Below the pieces are notes generated by a model. It ran no database searches. It saw only the letters and a list, made by a program, of their open reading frames with translations, and was not told where the DNA came from. Of a stretch of 64,000 nt of DNA, positions 49,201 to 58,200 are shown in pieces (the stretch's first letter is position 1; each line of letters starts with the position of its first letter). This DNA comes from Morinoia aosen. Taxonomy: Eukaryota; Arthropoda; Malacostraca; Amphipoda; Talitridae. The stretch covers positions 47,433,602 to 47,497,601 of the forward strand of contig CM059563.1 of assembly GCA_030386875.1 (NCBI GenBank), read 5' to 3'. Both the position numbers and the translations under genes were made by a program.

Positions 49201-52200
49201 TGGCGTTTCCCCTTTTCTTGGCGTTTCCCCTTTTCTTGGCGTTTCCCCTTTTCTTGGCGTTTCCCCTTTTCTTGGCGTTTCCCCTTTTCTTGGCGTTTCC
49301 CCTTTTCTTGGCGTTTCCCCTTTTCTTGGCGTTTCCTCTTTTCTTGGCGTTTCCTCTTTTCTTGGCGTTTCCTCTTTTCTTGGCGTTTCCTCTTTTCATG
49401 GCGTTTCCTCTTTTCTTGGCGTTTCCTCTTTTCTTGGCGTTTCCTCTTTTCTTGGCGTTTCCTCTTTTCTTGGCGTTTCCTCTTTTCTTGGCGTTTCCTC
49501 TTTTCTTGGCGTTTCCTCTTTTCTTGGCGATTCCTCTTTTCTTGGCGTTTCCTCTTTTCTTGGCGTTTCCTCCTTAAATAGTTGTTTCTCTTTTTGTAGG
49601 TTTCCCCTCTTCTGCAACCATTTCCGCTTTTCTTCACAGTTTCATCGTTCTAGTTTTTCCTTTTTGCACAGTTTTCCCTCTTTTGTAGCCTTTGCCTTTC
49701 TCCCAACCTTTACCTTAGTTCATAGCCATTTCCTAATTTCAGCGCTTTTCCCTCATCTCTATTACCTTTCCTTTTTTTAGATACCTTTTCTTTTTTTTCC
49801 TACCTTTAACTTTTTTTGCTGCATTTTCCTTTTTTTGCTGCATTTTCCTCTTTTTGCTGCATTTTCCTCTTTTTTGCTGCATTTTCCTCTTTTTGCTGCA
49901 TTTTCCTCTTTTTGCTGCATTTTCGTCTTTTTGCTGCATTTTCCTCTTTTTGCTGCATTTTCTTCTTTTGGCTGTATTTTCCTTTTTTGCTGCATTTTCT
50001 TCTTTTGGCTGCATTTTCCTCTTTTTGCTGCATTTTCCTCTTTTGGCTGCATTTTCCTCTTTTTGCTGCATTTTCCTCTTTTTGCTGCATATTCCTCTTT
50101 TGGCTGCATTTTCCTCTTTTTGCTGCATATTCCTCTTTTGGCTGCATTTTCCTCTTTTTGCTGCATTTTCCTCTTTTTGCTGCATATTCCTCTTTTGGCT
50201 GCATTTTCCTCTTTTTGCTGCATTTTCTTCTTTTGGCTGCATTTTCCTCTTTTTGCTGCATTTTCCTCTTTTGGCTGCATTTTCTTCTTTTGGCTGCATT
50301 TTCCTCTTTTTGCTGCATTTTCCTCTTTTAGCTGCATTTTCCTCTTTTTGCTGCATATTCCTCTTTTTGCTGCATTTTCCTCTTTTTGCTGCATTTTCTT
50401 CTTTTGGCTGCATTTTCCTCTTTTTGCTGCATTTTCTTCTTTTGGCTGCATTTTCTTCTTATCGCATCAATTTCCTCTTTTCTTTCCTTCCATGTTTTCG
50501 CTTTCCTTCCATGTTTTCGCTTTCCTTCCTCCTTTTTGCTTTCCTTCCTCTTTTCTGCTTTCCTTCCTCCTTTTTGCTTTCCTTCCTCCTTTTTGCTCTC
50601 CTTCCTCCTTTTTGCTTTCCTTCCTCCTTTTTGCTTTCCTTCCTCTTTTCTGCTTTCCTTCCTCCTTTTTGCTTTCCTTCCTCCTTTTTGCTTTCCTTCC
50701 TTACCTCCTGTTCGCTTCTTTCCCTTTTTTCGTTTACAATCCATTTTTTGGATGGGGAGTCGGATGGATGGGGTGAAACGGGCTTTGTACGAGAGAGGTC
50801 TGACTGTGGACGTGGTGAGAGGGATGACTGCGGACAGAAGTGAGTGAGGGCAGTGCATAAGAAGGTAATTTTATTTTTTGACTCGGTACTGGAAGCCTGC
50901 CTGCGTGGGATGGGGTTGACCTGTCTTGTGCGGGGGGAAGGGGGGCACTCAATGAAGCGGTCGGGGTAAACCAGCTTTGACTGTCGGGCCTGACTGTGGA
51001 AGATGGTTGTGCTGGGCTGCTGCTGATCCTAGCAGTCTGGTGCGGCCAGTGCTGCCTCTCTCGCCTCCTAGTGACTAAGAGTGGTGATTGTGGTCTGCTG
51101 TCGGCTACCCTCCCTTAGGGAGAGAAGCCTGGTATATGTATGTATGTATTTTTTAGCTCCTATATTTTTCCCTGTTTTTATCTTTTCGCAGTTTGTCCTC
51201 CATTTTTTCACAATTTTTCATCCCTCTTTTCACAATTTTTCCTCCCTTTTCTCAGAATTTTTTCCTCTTGGGACAGTTTTTCCTTATTTTCGTAGCGTTC
51301 CCATTTTCGGAATTTCTCGTTTTTTGAATTTTTTATGCGTTTGTTGTATTTTCTTGGTAATCCTTCGTTTCTCAATTGTCCCTTTTTTGTCATTATTTGT
51401 GCATTTGCCTCTTTTTTGGATTTGCCCCTTTTTTGCATTTGTTCTTTTTTGCATTTGTCCTTTCGTGCATTTGTCCTTTTTTGCATTTGTCCTTTTTTTC
51501 ATTTGTCCTTTTTTGCATTTGTCCTTTTTTGCATTTGTCCTTTTTTGCATTTGTGTTTTTTTGCATTTGTCTTTTTTTGCATTTGTCCGTTTTTGCATTT
51601 GTCCTTTTTTGCATTTGTCCTTTCGTGCATTTGTCCTTTTTTGCATTTGTCCTTTCGTGCATTTGTCCTTTTTTGCATTTGTCCTTTCGTGCATTTGTCC
51701 TTTTTTGCATTTGTCCTTTTTTGCATTTGTCCGTTTTTGCATGTCCTTTTTTGCATCTGTCCTTTTTTGCATTTGTCTGTTTTTGCATTCGCCCCTTTTT
51801 CCCATTTGTCTATTTTTCGTAGATGTCTATTTTTCGTAGATGTTTATTTTTCGTAGATGTCACCTTTTCGGATTTATCTCCCTTTTTTCGGATTTGTCTC
51901 CCTTTTTTCGGATTTGTCTCCCTTTTTTCGGATTTGTCTCCCTTTTTTCGGATTTGTCTCCCTTTTTTCGGATTTGTCTCCCTTTTTTCGGATTTGTCTC
52001 CCTTTTTTCGGATTTGTCTCCCTTTTTTGGATTTGTCTCCCTTTTTTTCGGATTTGTCTCCTTTTTTCGGATTTGTCTCCTTTTTTCGGATTTGTCTCCC
52101 CTTTTTCGGATATGTCTTCCTTTTTTCGGATTTGTCTCCCTTTTTTCGGATTTGTCTCCATTTCGGATAGATCTGTATTGCGCATTTGTCTCTTTTATTT

Positions 52201-55200
52201 CGCATTTATCTCTTTTATTTAGCATGTATCTCCTGTTTTCGCATTTATTACCTTTCTTTGCATTTAACACCTTTTTTTTCGCATTTATCACCCTTTTTTC
52301 GCTTTTATCTCCCTTTTTTCGCATTCATCTCCCTTTTTTCGCATTCATCTCCCTTTTTTCGCATTCATCTCCCTTTTTTGCATTTGTACTGTTTTTATTT
52401 GTTCGGTTGTGCTGGCTGCGTTGGCGGTCAACACTCATCGGACAATTTTAATTTTTCAACAGCTTTTTTCTTTTCCTAGATTTTCAATCAACAGTTTTTG
52501 CTACATTTTTAGGTTGTTAGATTTTAGTTACAAGCGTTCAAGTGCTTTTTATTAGTTAATTAATGTTTCAACCTCTGTTGGTTCTTTTGATTCAATTTCT
52601 CATAAACTAAATATCGAACTTTTGGAACTGTTTACATGTTTGATGAAAGCAATTTCTCACAAGCAAAATATTTCCTAGTTGATGATGTTTCTCTGTCACA
52701 CCAGCTCGATCTCGTCGCTGCTGAGCGCCGTCTCCTCGATGCTGTGGGTGGACTTCCTGTGCGAGGTGGAGTTCTTCAAGAAGTCGTCAGAGAACGTCAA
52801 GACTCTCACCAATAAAATTACCAGTGAGTTGTGATGCACTTCCAATTTTGTCCACCACGTTCTGAACATGGTTAGATAATCTCCGATGCATCTTGGTCTT
52901 AGTCTGTATAGGTGTCGATGAAACAAGTGCTTTCTTCCATAAAGTCTGCGTAATTTTTTTTGGGTGAAACAGTTTCACATTTCACACGGATTTCATTTGC
53001 GTAATTATTTCTATAGTGTACGATTTTATTTTCGATAGATGCTCCTGGCATAATTACCAGCTTGTTGTTCCTTTCGTTAAAAATTCCTTTATTTCCAGGA
53101 GGTGTTTTGTTATTTTCGGAGTGAAATTAGCTATGTCTCCTTATTTCCAGGATTTTGCCTTCCGCTTCTTAATCTTTTCTGATTCATCAAAAATTGCTGT
53201 TTCTATTAGCTAAAGCTTCAGTACTGTTCTACGTTTTATGCTTGGTAGTGCTGTGATTCAACTTACCGCTTCTTGCTCTTTTTTTTCTTACCACTCAGTG
53301 CTCTACTTTTTTATACCTTGGTGTATTACTGTTTCTTTTTACTGCTCAGCTTCTTTACTCTCGTGAGATCCCTATTTTACCGCTCAATGATCCTTTGTTT
53401 AGTCCCTCGATGATCTTTTATTTTACCACTCTCTGATCTGCGTTCTGGTCACTCACTGATCTACTTTCTGGTCACTCACTGATCTACCGTTTTGTTTTAC
53501 CCCTCGTTGATCTACCGTTTTGTTTTACCCCTCGTTGATCTACCGTTTTGTTTTACCCCTCGTTGATCTACCGTTTTGTTTTACCCCTCGTTGATCTACC
53601 GTTTTGTTTTACCCCTCGTTGATCTACCGTTTTGTTTTACCCCTCGTTGATCTACCGTTTTGTTTTACCCCTCGTTGATCTACCGTTTTGTTTTACCCCT
53701 CGTTGATCTACCGTTTTGTTTTACCCCTCGTTTATCTACCGTTTTGTTTTACCCCTCGTTGATCTACCGTTTTGTTTTACTCCTCGTTGATCTACCGTTT
53801 TGTTTTACCCCTCGTTGATCTACCGTTTTGTTTTACCCCTCGTTGATCTACCGTTTTGTTTTACCCCTCGTTGATCTACCGTTTTGTTTTACCCCTCGTT
53901 GATCTACCGTTTTGTTTTACCCCTCGTTGATCTACCGTTTTTTTTACCCCTCGTTGATCTACCGTTTTATTTTACCCCTCGTTGATCTACCGTTTTGTTT
54001 TACCCCTCGTTGATCTACCGTTTTGTTTTACCCCTCGTTGATCTACCGTTTTTTTTTACCCTCGTTGATCTACCGTTTTGTTTTACCCCTCGTTGATCTA
54101 CCGTTTTGTTTTACCCCTCGTTGATCTACCGTTTTGTTTTACCCCTCGTTGATCTACCGTTTTGTTTTACCCCTCGTTGATCTACCGTTTTGTTTTACCC
54201 CTCGTTGATCTACCGTTTTGTTTTACCCCTCGTTGATCTACCGTTTTGTTTTACCCCTCGTTGATCCACCGTTTTCTTTTACCCCTCGTTGATCTACCGT
54301 TTTGTTTTACCCCTCGTTGATCTACCGTTTTGTTTTACCCCTCGTTGATCCACCGTTTTGTTTTACCCCTCGTTGATCTACCGTTTTGTTTTACCCCTCG
54401 TTGATCTACCGTTTTGTTTTACCCCTCGTTGATCTACCGTTTTGTTTTACCCCTCGTTGATCCACCGTTTTGTTTTACCCCTCGTTGATCTACCGTTTTG
54501 TTTTACCCCTCGTTGATCTACCGTTTTGTTTTTCCCCTCGTTGATCTACCGTTTTGTTTTACCCCTCGTTGATCTACCGTTTTGTTTTACCCCTCGTTGA
54601 TCTACCGTTTTGTTTTACCCTCGTTGATCCACCTTTTACCCGCGTTGATTTACTTTTAATTACTCATTGATTAAATTTTTTAAAAATTCGTTGATTAAAT
54701 TTTTTAAAAATTCGTTGATTAAATTTTTTAAAAACTCGTTGATTAAATTTTTTAAAAACTCGTTGATTAAATCTTTTAAAAACTCGTTGATTAAATCTTT
54801 TAAAAACTCTTTGATTAAATTTTTTAAAAACTCGTTGATTAAATTTTTTAAAAACTCGTTGATTTAATTTTTTAAAAACTCGTTGATCTACTTTTTTTTA
54901 TTACTTGCTGTTGTCCTTGCTAATCACTCTATGACCTACTTTTATACTATTTGTTTCTTTATATTCTTACAACTCGCAGCCTAATTGTTCAACACTTGCT
55001 GGTTAGCATTCTTAGCACGTGCTGCTCTACGTTTTTACCACTCGTTGCCATACTTTTCTGGCTAAATACTGCCCTACACGTAATACTACGTTGCTCAATT
55101 TCTGCAAATCGTTTGTTCGCCAAATACTTCACACCGTGATCCAGCCGTTGATTTTTTGACTGCGTAAGCTAAAAGTTCGAACGTTCTTCCTTTGTAAGAT

Positions 55201-58200
55201 ATCCATCTGTTTTGAAAATGAGAGATCGTCTGGTAATCATGTGAAAAAAAATGTTTAAATCTGTATCTTTATTAACAGTATTTCAATTAGGTACTGCTGA
55301 GTTTCGATTTTATATTGTTTTTTACTGTCATGCATTGTCCTCTTTCTGTTTCACACTGTCCCATTACTGTCAGGCACTGCCCCAGAATGTCATGTAAATA
55401 TGTTACAGTTCCTTTGTCTGTTCTAAATTCCTTTCTTCAACACGCCGTGAATCTATTATTGTTATGGAATACCCTGGACGATTTGCTCGTATCTGAGATT
55501 GATGGTGTGGAATGAGAGGGCGTTAGTTTTGAATTTTAATTATTGCCTTTCGTGAGTGAATCATTTCATGAAACTATTGATTCAAAATTACGCTTACCCA
55601 ATACAATGGATACGTCTTTTGGGTCCTGTTATATTTGCATAAAATCAAAGTGTGGCTACTGTCAAAAAATTCCTGGCAACGAGTTGTACTGTAATGTTTC
55701 ATCTTATTCATTGTACCAGACGCATGCACTTTTCCTCTGGTAACTGCTTCCGCTTCTATACTATTTTCTTGATGTCTCCACTGAAGTGAGCACTCAAAGG
55801 GAAACAATGGTGTTGTATCTATAGGAATAATCACTTCCAGGGGGATGATATGAGGTCCAAAGCTGAGTATTATGATGGGATGTAATGTTCCACTCTGGGA
55901 AGCTGAAATTTTTGAGACGTTCAGTGTTATCCTTTTACATGCAATTAACAAGGGTATTATGAAACCCATCTGTGTAATACACTGAGGAACTTTTTGTTAA
56001 AACATTCTAAAAACCAAAGATTGTTTTTGTAACGTCTTTATTGGAAATAAACTGTTTTTCTTTCCTATCCAGCGCTGCTGCTGGGTGTGGTGATGATGGG
56101 TCTGGCCGTGCTGGCCTCGAAGATGGGAGGGCTGGTCCAGGCGACGGCTTCCGTGTTCGGCGCGCTGTCGGGGCCCACGCTGGGGCTCTTCGTGCTGGGC
56201 ACCATGGTGCCCCACTGCAACAGGAGGGGTGCCGTCGCCGGCTGCGTCTTCTCCACGGTGGGTCGCGCCTCACTCCTTTACTACATTGTTCGCTGCGCTG
56301 TGATTATTTTGCCATTCGCTGCTCTACTGTTTTTACCACTCGCTGCTTACAACTCAACGAACCAAAATATGATCAGATATTTTTTACCACTCGCTGCTCT
56401 ACGATTTTTGTCTCTCGCTGCTCTACGATTTTTGTCTCTCGCTGCTCTACGATTTTTGTCTCTCGCTGCTCTACGATTTTTGTCTCTCGCTGCTCTACGA
56501 TTTTTGTCTCTCGCTGCTCTACGATTTTTGTCTCTCGCTGCTCTACGATTTTTGTCTCTCGCTGCTCTACGATTTTTGTCTCTCGCTGCTCTACGATTTT
56601 TGTCTCTCGCTGTTCTACGATTTTAGTCTCTCGCTGCTCTACGATTTTAGTCTCTCGCTGCTATACGAATTTTGCCCCTCGCTGCTCTACTCTTTTTACC
56701 ACTCGTTGTTCTACATACTTTCTCACTTGCACTCTCTCGTCTTTGCTCAGAACGCAAAACGAACTGAGATGCAATAAAGTTGTTTTCACTGTACGTACAA
56801 CCCAGTAAGAATGTTTACGTTAAGCAAAATGATTTAATCATGGCTGTTAGAAAACAAATTTCGAAAGGCCCGCAGGTGACTAAGATTTTTCATTCCGAGT
56901 AGGTGTGAGCAGTGCAGCAGTAAGGTCAAGAAAAGCTCATTTGCATTGAAATATTTACTTTTCGTGCTCTAATACACAACTTAATTGAACGAGATACTGC
57001 TACTCTGACATTTTATGTATGAGATACATATTATGTACGCAATATGTACTGCACTATATGTTAAAGATAATTTATATTTTTACCGTGTAGTGGTGTTCAC
57101 AGGCAATGGCGGATTCACTACATTTCGCACTAAAATTTTACTGTTAGTTAACAGCCAGATTAGGTGATGCTACGCACCGATTGATTGTTTTTCATATCAA
57201 CATTACTGTCAATATTTTTTCCTGTTCCTGAGCGCCTAGCTGATACGCATTGATACGCAGAAGCGTTCTGACGTAGACAGTACCTCATCTTTAAATATGG
57301 AGAGCTCCAGACAAAGAGTACTCTGTCTCCAGTGTTGCCGGACCATTTCTGGATCGTCTACGAATTCTTAAAAATCGATAGAGCAGTACTTAGAGAGGCG
57401 TTACGTTTAGAAAAGTTTAGTTCCTGGTGAAGTTTGATACTGTCATTATGGGTTATGATTTAGTTATTTGAGAATATTTTTTAATAATTTTGCTCGTTGA
57501 CATCTTGAAAGAATGTACAAATTAGATTATTTTATATCCTAGTTATAGGCTACAGCAAACGAAAGGATGAACTGATACCGGCAAGGGAGAGGAGAAACGA
57601 ACCACTGAGTTAAAAGGAAACGTATGTTCCGGAGACGAGTCAAAGGGAAACTATGATGGAACGAGCAGGGAATACAGAAAATAAAAATGAAAAACGGTAT
57701 AATTAAAATGTACGGCAAGATGCTTCAAGAATAAATATTATGCAACGCGCCGTTGATCACATTCCGAGGCAAATAGTAGTAGAACAAATTCTCATAGAGC
57801 ACTTTAGCCCTTTACTGCCCAACTGGACTATTTCGTCCTCTTTCAAAAATAACAATAATATATCGTATTTCTTATTCAATTTGTTCACTAATGTGTCCAT
57901 TGAACTGCACTGCCGAGTGGCAGTTCCTTTCCCATCTTGATAACAGTGACTACCTAATGCCAGTGTCGGTTTAGTGATGGTGGTTGTCATAACGGTAGTA
58001 TGAGTATAAAAATGTGGGCGTTAAAGGGTTAGAATGAAATATTTATTATGGATGAAATCTGAAGTTTCATTTTAGAATTTGCGCCGATCAACTAAGCTTG
58101 TATGTGCATCAATAAATTTAGGCTTGATGTTCGTATCCCAGGTTATAATGGTGTGGCTGTCCATCGGCTCCCAGTTTCGAGGCATGAAGACCGTAATGCT

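Noticed and set aside
48533..52480. Many frames rich in Phe/Leu/Ser (+) or Lys/Arg/Glu (-)
   Set aside because: Direct consequence of pyrimidine-rich tandem repeats without stop codons.
56041..56808. 255-codon frame including exon 8
   Set aside because: Reads in a frame other than exon 8 coding, then through the 24-bp minisatellite.
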